Translations under genes and position numbers: made by a program | Notes under the pieces: generated by a model | What the model was told of the DNA's origin: nothing | What the model saw: only the letters and a program-made list of their open reading frames with translations | Databases searched by the model: none | In this document: piece after piece, positions 1 through 11,055 of the stretch | Position numbering within the stretch: the stretch's first letter is position 1 | How the letters are laid out: each line of letters starts with the position of its first letter | DNA from: Colletotrichum lupini | Taxonomy: Eukaryota > Ascomycota > Sordariomycetes > Glomerellales > Glomerellaceae | Length of the DNA stretch: 64,000 bases | Reading direction: 5' to 3' | Assembly: GCF_023278565.1 (NCBI RefSeq) | Contig: NC_064676.1 | Coordinates: 124,001-188,000, forward strand

Positions 1-1710
1 GAGGTATTAATTCCCAAATTATCTGAGGAAGAAAAATCTAAATATAAAGATTTTACTCAGAGTATTACCCTACCTCCAGAGCCTAATACACTAAAACAGG
101 CTCTAAATAGCTCAGAAAAATCAGAATGGTTAAAAGCTATATATTCTGAGCTAGAGGTTATTATTAAAAAGGGTACTTTATTAGCTATAGACCCAAATAA
201 GGTCTATAAAGCTAATAAAAATCCACTATCTACTAGATGGGTCTTTAAACGAAAAATCAATATTAATACTGGTAATATTGATAAATATAAGGCCCGATTA
301 GTAGTTAGAGGCTTCGAACAACAGTATGGAGTCGATTATTTCCAAACTTTTGCTTCTGGAAGTAATCCTACTACCTATAGGGTACTTATAGCCCTATCTG
401 CCCCTTTAAACTGGCATATACACCAAATTGACGTTATTGGTGCCTTTTTAAATGGGGATTTATTAGAAGAGGTATATATAGACCCTTCTAATATACCTTT
501 AACTGAATTTTTTGAAAAATACCCTAATTTAAATACTATAAATTGGGATAAATCAAAAAATCAGTTATTACAGCTTTTAAAAGCCTTATATGGGCTCAAA
601 CAAAGCCCTAGACAATGGCAACTAAAGCTGAAGTCTATTTTTAATAAAATAGGCTTTTTACCTCTAAAATCCGATGAGGCTACCTATTTCAACCAGGATT
701 TCAAAAATCCTGCTTTTATTGTTACCCACGTCGATGATTTCCTTATATTTAATAAAAATATTAAATATATAGAGGAAATTAAGGGTAAAATATCGAAATA
801 TATCGATATTAAAGACCTAGGCGAAGCCTCGAATTTCCTAGGCGTCAAAATTACTAGAAATCGGTCTAATAAGACTATTTCTCTCTCTCAAAGTCATTAT
901 ATTAAGGAAATTCTTAATAATAATGATTTTTCCAAAGCTAAAATCACTAATATACCTATAAATCCGGGTATATTAAATAGTGATTTAGGGAACGAAAAAG
1001 ATGACTATTTACCTTCAAAAGAGCTATTAAAGACCTACCAGCACCTAGTAGGATCTTTAATGTACGCTATGGTTGTGACTAGGGCTGATTTAGCTTTTTC
1101 AGTCTCTTTCGTCTCCCAATACCTCCATAAGCCCACTATTTACCTACTTAAGGTAGTAAAAGGTATTTATAGATACCTTAGTGGCACTATTCACTATAAT
1201 ATTACCTATAATGGTAATATTGGGCCTGTAGAATTAGTAGGCTATACTGATTCTAACTGGGCCGGGTGTAAAAGTACTAGAAAATCAACTTCTGGGTACT
1301 TATTTACACTAAATGGAGGTCCGATTAGCTGGAAGTCTAAAAAACAGTCTACTATAGCACTTTCTACTACAGAGGCTGAATTTAATGGACTTCAGGAAGC
1401 TATTCGGGAAGCTATTTGGCTTCAGAATTTATTATCGGAAATAGGTTATCAAGTTAAACCTATTACTATTAAAACCGATAATAATGGGGCATTATCTCTT
1501 GCTTATAATCCTGAATATCACCAAAGGACTAAGCATACTGCCCTATATTATTATTATACTCGACAGGAAGTAGAAAAAGGGAATATTAAAGTAGAATATC
1601 TCCCTTCTACTATAATGCCTGCCGATGGGTTAACAAAACCCTTACCTCGGGTTAAACATAAGGAATTCGTTAAGCTAATAGGCTTAAACGATCCTAATAA
1701 CCCTATTTAA
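1..1710 (+). CDS. Copia pol polyprotein C-terminal part: reverse transcriptase and RNase H (5' partial)
   Basis: The frame beginning at base 1 is open for 569 codons to TAA at 1708-1710. The first in-frame ATG (1060) is internal, so the CDS enters from outside the window. The reverse transcriptase shows the copia block QIDVIGAFLNGDL (about 422-460), ALYGLKQSPRQW (about 584-620) and the catalytic pair in THVDDFLIF (about 724-750), with His where most copia elements have Tyr. RNase H follows, with TDSNWAGC (about 1246), TEAEF (about 1372) and KTDNNGA (about 1471) as the acidic residues and a C-terminal ADGLTKPL. These motifs look intact. Codons end mostly in A/T, unlike the GC-rich host genes. 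The element encodes cDNA synthesis from its genomic RNA in virus-like particles. Protease and integrase would lie to the left. Confidence 0.93.
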   Translation, partial: EVLIPKLSEEEKSKYKDFTQSITLPPEPNTLKQALNSSEKSEWLKAIYSELEVIIKKGTLLAIDPNKVYKANKNPLSTRWVFKRKININTGNIDKYKARLVVRGFEQQYGVDYFQTFASGSNPTTYRVLIALSAPLNWHIHQIDVIGAFLNGDLLEEVYIDPSNIPLTEFFEKYPNLNTINWDKSKNQLLQLLKALYGLKQSPRQWQLKLKSIFNKIGFLPLKSDEATYFNQDFKNPAFIVTHVDDFLIFNKNIKYIEEIKGKISKYIDIKDLGEASNFLGVKITRNRSNKTISLSQSHYIKEILNNNDFSKAKITNIPINPGILNSDLGNEKDDYLPSKELLKTYQHLVGSLMYAMVVTRADLAFSVSFVSQYLHKPTIYLLKVVKGIYRYLSGTIHYNITYNGNIGPVELVGYTDSNWAGCKSTRKSTSGYLFTLNGGPISWKSKKQSTIALSTTEAEFNGLQEAIREAIWLQNLLSEIGYQVKPITIKTDNNGALSLAYNPEYHQRTKHTALYYYYTRQEVEKGNIKVEYLPSTIMPADGLTKPLPRVKHKEFVKLIGLNDPNNPI

Positions 1711-1778
1711 CCTATATTATACCCCTAATATAGGTATTTATTTTCCTTATATTTTTATGAATACTTTAAGGAAAATAC

Positions 1779-1862
1779 TCTAGGGTACCAAAAGATTGTT
1801 CTAGGGTACCAAAAAACTATTCTAGGGTACTAGAAATCTACTCTAGGGTACTTGGTTAGCTA
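1779..1862 (+). repeat. Four 21-bp tandem repeats in the 3' tail of copia A
   Basis: Four consecutive 21-base units begin at 1779, 1800, 1821 and 1842. Each starts with TCTAGGGTAC. Units 1 and 2 continue with CAAAA, and units 3 and 4 diverge. They sit between the pol stop codon and the polypurine tract. Confidence 0.85.
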
Positions 1863-1894
1863 TTTCAACATAGCTAATAAGGCAAAAGAGGGAG

Positions 1895-2407
1895 TGTTAC
1901 GAAGGTAACTTTGTTTACCTTATTATTCGCCTTATTATCAATATTACGTAAGCAAACTATATACCATATTAATCTACGATTTCTGTAGATTATTATAGGT
2001 ATTGATTATGTAAGCAATACTGCTTATATAAGCTTACGTGAGCAGTGGAAAGTACTGGAAGATAACTGAATAATCTGGAATTTACTCGAGGCGGAATTAC
2101 GTACTACGATTACGCATTCACTTACGTATATGCTTATTAATTATATCATAATTAATAAGCAATGGAATATTCTAGTAGGAGGTTTTTATGCCTATATGTA
2201 GGCGTGTATTTGCCTACCTAGACCTTTCGTTAAGCAAGCAACTTCTCATATAGTAATTCAACTATATTACTCTCTTTATTACAAAAACCTCTTTTATATA
2301 CGCTTATTTCCCCTATATTCATATATTCTTGCTTCTATATGAATATTCACTTTTCATATTCTATATAAGAATATCCCGCATTACCTCGTTAAAGCTATAC
2401 GTGCTAG
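1895..2407 (+). repeat. 3' LTR of copia A (right end approximate)
   Basis: It starts TGTTACGAAGG directly after the polypurine tract. The interior is AT-rich with several CGTAAGC/GTAAGCA words. The right end is unresolved (2370-2407) because no second LTR is present for comparison. Confidence 0.6.
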
Positions 2408-3762
2408 AATTATTAATAGTTACCTTTACGTATAACCCGTACTTATTAATTACGGAGTATAAAAGTAACTAATTTAGGATCGTTAAAATATAAACTAACG
2501 ATATATTAGGCCTATTTAATATTAATTTTATAAAAAAAGAGGATAAAGAGCTCTAAAAAGCGGGCTTCGTAGCGAAGTTAAAAAAAGTCCTTATAATAAA
2601 TACCCCCCTAGTATTTAACAGCGGGATTCTTATAATTAAAAAAAAAACCGTCGTTTTTTAATAAAAGGGGTAGGACGAGAAGATTAACCTCGTTAATCTA
2701 AACGTAACTAACGTTAAGAAATAATATAAAGCTAAGCTTATATAAGGGGTATATATTATAAGTATTTATTAGCTTAAAATAATTTTTAATTATATTAAGG
2801 TAGTATAAGCTATAGATCTAACTAAACGAGACGTCGAGGTACTTAATAAGTAGCTTAAGTAGTAATAAACGAATCTTAATTAAGGTCTCGTTTACTACCC
2901 GATCGACTTTATAATTAGTAAGCTTTACGTCTTTATTAATAAGTTATTTATAAATAATAACGACCTTACTTCGTAATTAGGGTATATTATTATCTTAGTT
3001 AACGAGAGTATAGGTAAGAGCGAATTTATTATATACGGTAATATAATCTATTATTCGTTAATTAAAAATAAGCGGGTAATAAGAAGTATATTAGTATTAG
3101 AGGTCTATAATATAGTTAACGGCGTTAATCTCTTTTATATAATTTTAACGACGCTAAGGAAAATTACTAATCGAATTAGCTTTTTACCTATTTTAATAGT
3201 TATTTATACTAATTCCTACTCGCTATACGAATGCCTTATTAAATTAGGAATAATAAAAGAAAAGAGGCTTATAATTAATATTATAGCCCTTAGGTAATTA
3301 TATAAAAGGCGCAAGATACTTAAGATTCGTTAAATTAATAATAAAAATAACTTTATAGACGTTTTTATAAAAGTAGTACTAAATAAGGGATTTGAGTAAT
3401 TCGTAAGTAGTAGAAAAGTTATTATATAAATAAAGGGATAGGTTATATAAAAAGAGTAGAGAAAAGGGGGAAAAGGAGACGACTTAGTAAACGGGCCCGA
3501 GGTTAAATTATACCTCTAACTATAATAGTTAAATTAATAAAAGAAAAAGAAAGTTAGTATTGAATTAAAAGTCTAATTCGACCGCGGTATATAGCCGATT
3601 ATATAGGGGCTAATTAGGGGCCCTATTTACGATTATTATAGCTAGCTTAACCTATAGTTAGAACCTCCTTTTTATACTTACTACGTAAATATTTATATAG
3701 TTTAATTAATCTCTTCGTTAACTACGGTTCGAACTAACTACCCTGTAATAGGGATACTAACA
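2408..3762 (+). mobile_element. Ty1/copia family B, 3' fragment (RT end, RNase H, 3' LTR), RIP-degraded
   Basis: This segment aligns base for base, apart from C/T and G/A differences, with 40757-42108 of the complete family B element. It holds the end of the reverse transcriptase, RNase H and a 205-bp LTR at 3558-3762. The reading frame is destroyed by many TAA/TAG codons, and CA and TG dinucleotides are very rare, as RIP produces. The fragment is cut on its left by copia A. The following five bases are AATTA, a possible target duplication whose partner is outside the window. Confidence 0.88.
3558..3762 (+). repeat. Family B LTR (205 bp, RIP-mutated)
   Basis: It matches the clean solo LTR at 16464-16668 over its whole length. 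Its first bases, TATTGAATT, are the RIP form of TGTCGGATT. It ends ACTAACA. Confidence 0.88.
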
Positions 3763-4790
3763 AATTAGATATCGGCCCGGCCCTATTTCCCTTATATATG
3801 CCTATGACTAGTTTCGAAACAAAGTGGAATTTGGGAAAAGACTAAGAGATATATACTGACGCCTTTCAGCAGTTGATGCAATATGCTATCTGAACACCAC
3901 GCAGTCACAGCATGTTGACACAGAGACACATAAGTGGAATAAATGACATCCTAGCTAGAAAGTTTTCGGACGTATCCATTATGTTCGATTGAAGCGCGCA
4001 TATGAGTGACATACTTGTGCAGTTCATCGGAGCCTCCTCCGAACCGGTGGGCGTCTTTCCCCGCGATTCGTGTCCGGTGATCACCTTCGGATACAACGCG
4101 CAAATCACAGGCAAACCCTCGCGATTATCCTCGGGAGAAGTGATCGATATTTTGGGGCTGACTTGCTTTTATGAAGCCTCAGCCCTGCGCTGAAGATCTC
4201 ACTCCATCGAACGAGTCCCGTGAGCAGATTGCTCGACTTCATGACGCGAGCTAGAACTCGGAGCCGTGCGAGACAGCGAAGTGAAATGTCAAAATGAAAT
4301 TAGCGAGCAGTGATCGGCGGGACGGAGAATAAATCGCTATGGTATCCGCAACTTCCCGGTCAATGCTGAGGTGGTCTTTTACCAAGTCAATCAGTGTTGA
4401 GAAGAGAGCCTGAGCCACAAGGCCATGTGCCAAAATGGACGCCTTGAGCTTCTGTCGTCTGACGAGGTCGCAATATGCTATCGAGAGGTTTGAGCGAATC
4501 CGAGATTGTCACAAGCGATTGTAGCCGATATACTGAAAGAGTTTCGACGGCCTGGATACTCACCAAAAGATTTCCTTTTTCAGGCTGCATTTCATCATGA
4601 CTTCGCAGCCCGTTGACTTGATCATCTGTTAAAACTAACCACATCAATCTCCTGCCATGGAATCATAATACCATACGCTATAGCTTGTGAATTGATGGCT
4701 TGATACGTCACATTGCTTTGATGATCCATGCTATTCCGTCACACTCATGACATCGTGATATTTGGTTACCAGAATGATTGATGGTCTGGA

Positions 4791-4797
4791 TGAGTCA
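4791..4797. promoter_or_regulatory. Gcn4/Cpc1-type site TGAGTCA
   Basis: Perfect 7-bp match to the general amino-acid control element TGASTCA, 422 bp before the lys2 start. Confidence 0.55.
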
Positions 4798-4816
4798 GCT
4801 TGGGTAGACGCGATGA

Positions 4817-4823
4817 TGACTCA
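4817..4823. promoter_or_regulatory. Gcn4/Cpc1-type site TGACTCA
   Basis: Second perfect TGASTCA site, 19 bp after the first. Confidence 0.55.
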
Positions 4824-5103
4824 GATTGCCGAAGCCGGGCCAGCGGTTAATCCGGGTGACATCCCCCACCCCCGGCACTTGACGTCGCCCTATCAGAAGG
4901 CTCAACGATGAAAGCTGTTTAAGCTGACTCTGCATTTGATCCCTCAACATCGAAGCACCCAAGAGCTTGACCGCCTAGCGACTACCCCACTACCCCTCCT
5001 AAGTCGGAGTCAGTGGCAGAAATTCAATTGATTTGCGACATGACGCATCCAGGCCAAAAACTTTACTCTGTGATTTTTCAATTTTACGGCTTGGTGACCT
5101 GAT

Positions 5104-5110
5104 TGAGTCA
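5104..5110. promoter_or_regulatory. Gcn4/Cpc1-type site TGAGTCA
   Basis: Third perfect site, 109 bp before the lys2 ATG. Confidence 0.55.
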
Positions 5111-5212
5111 CTGCAAACAATCTTTCCCGCTTTCAATTGACGCTTTCCAAGTCATTCACAGGTTGCCTTTCTCACACCGCGTTGAAGAACTCGAACCCCT
5201 CGAAACACCATC

Positions 5213-8200
5213 ATGGTCGACCTCCCCGACCCCACCATCGACCTCGACTGGAGCGGCTACGTCGGCGCAATCCACGAGATATTCCACAAAAATGCCCAGT
5301 CGCATCCCGATCGACCCTGCGTGACCGAGACCAAGAGTCAGACGTAAGAAATTCTGAATTCGAGCGCTACTATACGTTGCCCTACGCTTGCTGACCTTTG
5401 GACAAGGACGCCAACGAGGACATTCACATACCGCCAAATCAGCGAGGCGTCCAACACGATTGCCAACCACTTGCACGATGCTGGAATTACCAACGGAGAC
5501 GTTGTCATGATCTTTGCTCACCGCTCGGTTGAGCTGGTCTGCGCGTTCATGGGAACTCTTGTATGGCTCGCCAGTCTCCCGCTCAAGCTGCGCGCGCTGA
5601 CTCACGTTGATAGGCTGCTGGAGCCACAGTAACAGTGCTTGATCCTCTCTACCCTCCTCAGAGACAACAGAGTAAGTACTCTGTCCAATGTCACAGGTGG
5701 TCTTGCTGACTTGATTAGTTTATCTGGAGGTTTCCCAACCCAAGGCTCTGATTTCCATTGGCAAGGCCGTAGACGAGAATGGGTACGTATCTGCCATTCC
5801 GCTGGCCGCCACGCAGCGTGTCTCGCTTTCATTTTGCATTTTACTGACCTATCATGTCTAGTCCTCTTGCTCCCGTAGTACAGAAATACATCGACGAGGA
5901 ACTGTCCCTCAAGACACAGCTCCCGAATCTCCGCCTCAGTGACGCCGGCGTGCTGTCTAGTGGCGAGCAAAATACCGAAGATCTATTCGCCAGCGTAAGA
6001 GCCAAGGCCTCGTCTCTTCCCGACGTCATCGTCGGTCCCGACTCCAACCCCACCCTTAGTTATACGTCTGGTAGCGAAGGAAAGCCCAAGGCTGTGCTGG
6101 GACGTCATTACGGCTTGACAAGATACTTCCCCTGGATGGCAGAGCGTTTCAACCTCTCATCTGAGAGCGTCTTCGCCTGCCTGTCTGGTATCGCTCATGA
6201 CCCCATTCAGCGAGGTAACAATGGACATTGGCCCCGGATCTTGACACTCATGCTGACTTGGTGGCTCAGACATCATGACGCCTCTGTTCCTTGGCGCTCA
6301 GCTTCTCATTCCTGCCAAGGAAGATATTCAGCATGAGAAGTTGAGCGAGTGGATGAACGCCTGGTCACCGACTGTAACTCATCTGACCCCTGCCATGGGA
6401 CAGATTCTGGTTGGTGGAGCCACCGCCAAGTTCCCTTCCCTGAGGCACGTCTTCTTCGTTGGCGATATCCTCACCACTCGCGACTGCAAGGTGCTTCGCA
6501 AGCTGGGCCCCTCATGCGCCATCGTCAACATGTACGGCACCACCGAGACCAGCAGAGCGGTGTCTTACTTCGAGATTCCCTCCGCCGAGGCCGACCCGAC
6601 AGCTCTCGACTCGCTTGGCGATGTTGTCCCCGCAGGTTGGGGAATGCACAATGTTCAAGTCCTTGTTGTTTCTCGGGATGACCACAACAAGATGTGCGGC
6701 GTCGGCGAGGTCGGCGAGCTGTACATCAGAGCGGCCGGCTTGGCAGAGGGTTATCTCGGCGAGCCAGAGAAGAACAAGGAGAAGTTCATTGATAACTGGT
6801 TCGTTGACAACGCCAAGTGGGTGGAAGCCGACAAGGCTAGCGCAAAGGGCGAGCCGTGGCGTCAATACTACAAGGGTCCCCGCGACAGATTGTATCGCAC
6901 AGGAGACCTCGGTCAGTACCTCCCTTCGGGAGCTGTGCAGGTGTCTGGCCGTATCGATTCGCAAGTCAAGATCCGTGGGTTCCGTATCGAGCTGAACGAG
7001 ATCGATGCCAACTTGGGAGGAAGCCCGCTCATCAGAGACTGCAAGACTCTTGTTCGCAGAGATCGTAACGAGGAGCCGAATCTTGTCAGCTACATTGTGC
7101 CTGAGATCGCGGAGTGGAAGCGCTGGTTGGAGGCTCAGAACCAGGAGGATGTCGAAGACGAGGGCGTTGAGATGGGATCGAGCGTGGTATACCTCAAGAG
7201 ATTCCGCAGGATCCAGGCCGAGGTGCGAGACCACCTCAAGGCTCGTCTGCCAGTCTACGCGGTGCCCTCCACGTACATTGTGTTGCAGAAGCTCCCTCTC
7301 AACCCTAATGGTAAGGTGGATACCCCTGCTCTACCTTTCCCCGATACCACCGAGATGATGGAGGATGCCTCAGAAGAGGATCTCAAGAGCTGGGAAGCCC
7401 TGTCTGAGACGGAAAAGACTGTTGCCGCGCAGTGGGCTACTCTCATCAAGGGCCTGAACGAGAAGACGATCAAGTAAGTGGATCGAATGATCGACTACGT
7501 CGTAGAGAAAATCGAAGCTAATCCATTTCCAGGTCCGAGTCGGACTTCTTTGACTGCGGTGGGCACAGTCTTCTGGCTCAGCAGCTACTCCTCAACATCC
7601 GCAAGAACTTGGGCGTCGACATCACCATTGGTGTCCTTTATGCCAACCCTACCCTTAGCGCGTTGAGCACCCAGATTGACCGCCTCAAAAGCGGTCAGGC
7701 ACCCACAGTGGACAAGGCCGCCGAAGCCGTGTACGCCAAGTCGCTTGACGAGCTTGTCAACACTCTTGATGCCAAGTACCAGAGCGCCGACCCTGCGGCC
7801 TTGAGCCCATCGGCTGGCGCGACGTTCTTCCTCACTGGTGCCACTGGTTTCTTGGGCGCGTACCTAGTCCAGGATATCCTTAGCAGACAAAATACCAAGC
7901 TCCTCGTGCACATCCGCGGCGTCAAGGATACTTCTGCCGCGAAGGAGCGCCTTACTAGATCACTCAAGGGCTACGCCTTGTGGCAGGATTCATGGGCCGA
8001 CAGGATCGACTGTGTCCTTGGTGACCTGTCCAAGCCCCGTCTCGGCTTGGACGATGCCAGCTGGAAGCAAGTCGCCGATACTGCGGACGTGATTGTCCAC
8101 AACGCGGCGTACGTGCACTGGATTGCGCGCTACGAGCAGATGATGCGCAGCAACGTCCTGTCTACCATTGACGCGATGAAACTTTGCAACGAAGGCAAGC

Positions 8201-9131
8201 CCAAGATCTTGTCCTTTGTGTCATCGACCTCGACGCTAGACACTGAGCACTACGTCAACCTTTCTGACAAGGAGACGGCAACTGGTCGCGGAGCGGTTCT
8301 TGAGGAGGATGACTTGCAGGGTAGCCGCACTGGTCTCGGTACTGGTTACGGCCAGACCAAATGGGTATGTTGATCTAACGTGATTGAATCGGCTAAATGA
8401 AGCTAACAATTCTGCAGGTCTCTGAGCAGCTGGTTCGCGAAGCTGGTAAGCGCGGCCTTCGCGGCGCTGTCATACGCCCAGGATACATCCTCGGTAGCCG
8501 CCATGGCGGTGTTTCCAACACGGATGATTTCCTCATCAGATTGTGCAAGGGTTGCGTCCAGCTTAAGGCCCGCCCTCGCATCGTCAACTCAGTCAATGCT
8601 GTGCCTGTAGACCACGTCGCCCGTGTCGTCATCGCTGCTGGACTCAACCCCCTTCCTGGCGTCAACGTCGTCCACGTGACGGCGCACCCGCGCCTCCGCA
8701 TGAACGAGTTCCTCTCGACGCTGAGCTACTACGGTTACGACGTCCCCGAGGTCGACTATGAGGAGTGGAAGACGCAGCTCGAGGAGTTTGTGTCGGCTGG
8801 TGCGGTCGAGAAGGATCAGGAGCAGAGCGCGCTGATGCCGCTGTTCCACATGGCTACGTCTGACCTGCCCTCAACCACGCGCGCACCCGAGCTCGACGAC
8901 AGGAATGCCGTTGCTGTGCTCAAGGCCGATGCTGAGCGCTGGACTGGGGTTGATGACAGTGCGGGTGAGGGTATTACCCGCGAGGATATTGGACGGTACC
9001 TGCGGTTCTTGGCCGAGACCAAGTTCATGCCACTGCCCACAGGCCGTGGACGCGAGCTGCCGCCGATTCCGGCGGGAGTTGCAGAGGCTCAGGCACAGTT
9101 TGGCGTTGGCGGTCGCGGCGGTGCGGCATAA
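5213..9131 (+). CDS. lys2: L-2-aminoadipate reductase large subunit (Lys2 type)
   Basis: The enzyme reduces L-2-aminoadipate to its semialdehyde in fungal lysine biosynthesis, after phosphopantetheinylation by Lys5. Eight exons are inferred: 5213-5343, 5407-5560, 5614-5671, 5719-5782, 5862-6214, 6270-7473, 7533-8364 and 8418-9131. All phases agree and give 1169 aa. An adenylation domain fills about residues 1-570 ([35 protein letters not shown]). A carrier domain follows with DFFDCGGHS, the pantetheine Ser near residue 667. The C-terminal half is a thioester-reductase/NAD(P) domain beginning TGATGFLG near residue 756. The blocks GIAHDPIQR and THLTPAMGQ and the C-terminus GGRGGAA are typical of Lys2 rather than of generic NRPS-like reductases. 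The start gives [13 protein letters not shown], like other fungal Lys2 N-termini. It could be a diverged paralogue if another lys2 exists in the genome. Upstream TGASTCA sites suggest cross-pathway control. Confidence 0.9.
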
Positions 9132-11055
9132 GGGAGATTTGTAGAAGGATGCAGCTTAATTAAAATAGAGCAAAAGAAGTTCAGGTGCTCAACTGCCCAT
9201 GATAGGATCTAGAACTGTGCTGGTCTTCCTGTCATCTCAACATTGCACTGTCGAGATACATAGTTCTGGAGTGCGGCCAAGGTTACAAGACAACATGCAG
9301 TTGAGAATCAAGCGTACCTACCGGATATCCGAGACAAACCAGACCCTGTTGTTCTTTGCGTCAAATCAGATCTGTCGTGTGCTCCCTTCTCACCACAGGC
9401 AAGGACTTGGCGTAGAGATTGGCAGGGGATAGGGCAGTATGCTGGGAGCTGCTTACAGAATCCAATGTCTGCTGCATCGCGGGCATCTCTAATCTATCTG
9501 AAGGGTACTTGCAGTATATTGTCCGGCCTCCAACTCACTGTACCTATCTGAGTACTTCTGATGGATGGACTGTGTATGTAGAACCACCTTCAAAGGATCT
9601 CATCGTGCGTAATAGCGTCGTTGCAGTTGTGGGCTTCGGGGCTTCGGGGCTTTGGGACAAAATCCAATTAGCGTAACGGCGGAGTCAAAGCGCCAATCAG
9701 CAGTGGGCGCGCAGATGTCTCGGTGCCATCCGAAGACCCCTAATGCTTGCTTCCCGCCCGTTGTGGGCATCTGGAGAAGGGAACACTTAAAGTTGGGTTT
9801 CTGTTCCTTTCTCGGTGAAGCTCGAGAGGTACCTGTTGCATCGTCTTCATGTAGAAAAGTCACCTCATTCACGTGCAGTATCATCATCCTGCCTGGAGCG
9901 CCATGTACACCGGATGACATGTAATGCTCTAGCTTCGCCGAGAGAGGTCGGGCTAAGGAGTCATGTGCCGAAAATCCGAGGTTCTGGCCGAGCTGACATT
10001 TTAGCGGGGCATCATGACGAATGACGAGTGAGTCTCAGCAGAGAAAGTGATACCCATTGCCCTGCTTTTGAGAGACACCGGTTTACTATCTGCAATGAGA
10101 TACCACAGACATGGCGTTATCAAGTACTGATCTTTATAGAGACAACAAACACTCTTCGACTTTGACTTTGCGCCACTGTATGTTGTGTTCCAAGAATGCA
10201 GAAGGCCGCGGATTAAATCGGCGCTTACGGCGGGCAGCGGACGATCCCGAATTGCGTGATTGGCCACGGTGCTGGTGGGGCGCCTTCTTTATCAGATGAT
10301 CTAATCTGATCGGTCACCTCAGGAAGGCACCAAAAGGTAAGGTAGGTAGGTGCAGCAGGTACCTAAAACCTGGAAGGAAGGAAGGAGGGACTTGTGTGTT
10401 GTCGCTTTTCCCGTCCACTTCAGGCTCCGGTCCTCGCCTGCCGTGCTGCCCACCCGCGACTGCCACGCCTGCATAGCCTGCTGACAGAGCATTCGTTGGT
10501 CCCCTGATCATGAGGCCCAGGGTGTCAGAATGCCAGCTGTGGGTGGTTGACTGAAATCCTTCCTGTTTGCCTGCACATCTTTTCACATCATGGCCGCCGG
10601 GTAGGGTTGCTGCCAAACGTCGCTTCTGCATCATTTCTCATGGACCTCTGCGGCCGAGTTGCCCATCTAGCTGCGAATCTCTGAACTCGCAAAGGTACGA
10701 AGACCTCGAACAACACGCACCTTTCTGAACTTACCTGTGTACTACCTACGCAAATAACCCCTGCTGACTGGACCCCCCCTGAGCAGGCGCTCGATACGGA
10801 TACACAGCCGAGAAGAATCTTTCCTCCTATTCCCGCCGATGACTGCGTATGCTACGGTCGCGAGCTTCCATCCATCGTTGAACTCGGTGTGCTGCACGGG
10901 GACGTTTCGTTAACGAGACATCACGAAAAGAGGTTGCCCAGACCTCTAGTCCCTTACCTCATCTCCGCCCACGGCGCGCGTTCCAGAAGTACCGAGACAT
11001 AAGGTTTTCGCCAAAAAAACGAAAAACGCAAGGGAGAACAAGAAGCGGCAGAGAT
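9132..11055. other. Intergenic, 1.9 kb
   Basis: No coding signal is supported on either strand. A GATA-type inverted motif lies at 10289-10311. Confidence 0.6.
10289..10311. promoter_or_regulatory. Inverted GATA-factor motif (SreA-like half site)
   Basis: It reads ATCAGAT-N6-ATCTGAT as an inverted repeat. Its left arm, on the minus strand, is a perfect ATCTGATAA, the site class bound by fungal iron-responsive GATA repressors (SreA/Fep1/URBS1, consensus ATCWGATAA). It lies about 745 bp before the siderophore transporter start. A near-identical 23-bp copy (22 of 23 bases) is at 25382-25404. Confidence 0.5.

Larger units (their letters stand above)
1..2407 (+). mobile_element. Ty1/copia retrotransposon, family A, 3' part (pol end, PPT, 3' LTR)
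   Basis: The left window edge cuts a copia element. An open pol frame fills 1-1710. It is followed by a short untranslated tail with 21-bp tandem repeats, then a polypurine tract (GGCAAAAGAGGGAG, about 1881-1894), and then TGTTAC at 1895, a typical LTR start. The LTR's right end cannot be fixed without the 5' LTR. It lies somewhere between about 2370 and 2407, because from 2408 the sequence matches a different element (family B, 40757 onward). Unlike family B, this copy keeps normal CA and TG dinucleotides, so it has not been hit by RIP. Family A probably inserted into a family B copy, but the left junction lies outside the window. Confidence 0.85.
3763..5212. other. Intergenic region and lys2 promoter
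   Basis: GC content returns to host level straight after the LTR. I see no convincing coding signal; the longest open frames are under 90 codons and have no family resemblance. Three TGASTCA sites lie in the right-hand part. Confidence 0.6.

Noticed and set aside
4002..4193. 63-codon frame between the copia B fragment and lys2
   Set aside because: Too short, with no family resemblance and no splice partners.
6512..7234. 240-codon open frame antisense to lys2
   Set aside because: It is the complement of a conserved coding exon and its translation resembles nothing; a shadow of GC-biased codons.
5213..9131. Interpretation as a generic secondary-metabolite NRPS-like reductase
   Set aside because: The [14 protein letters not shown] and GGRGGAA blocks and the three Gcn4-type sites fit Lys2 better; no tailoring cluster surrounds it.
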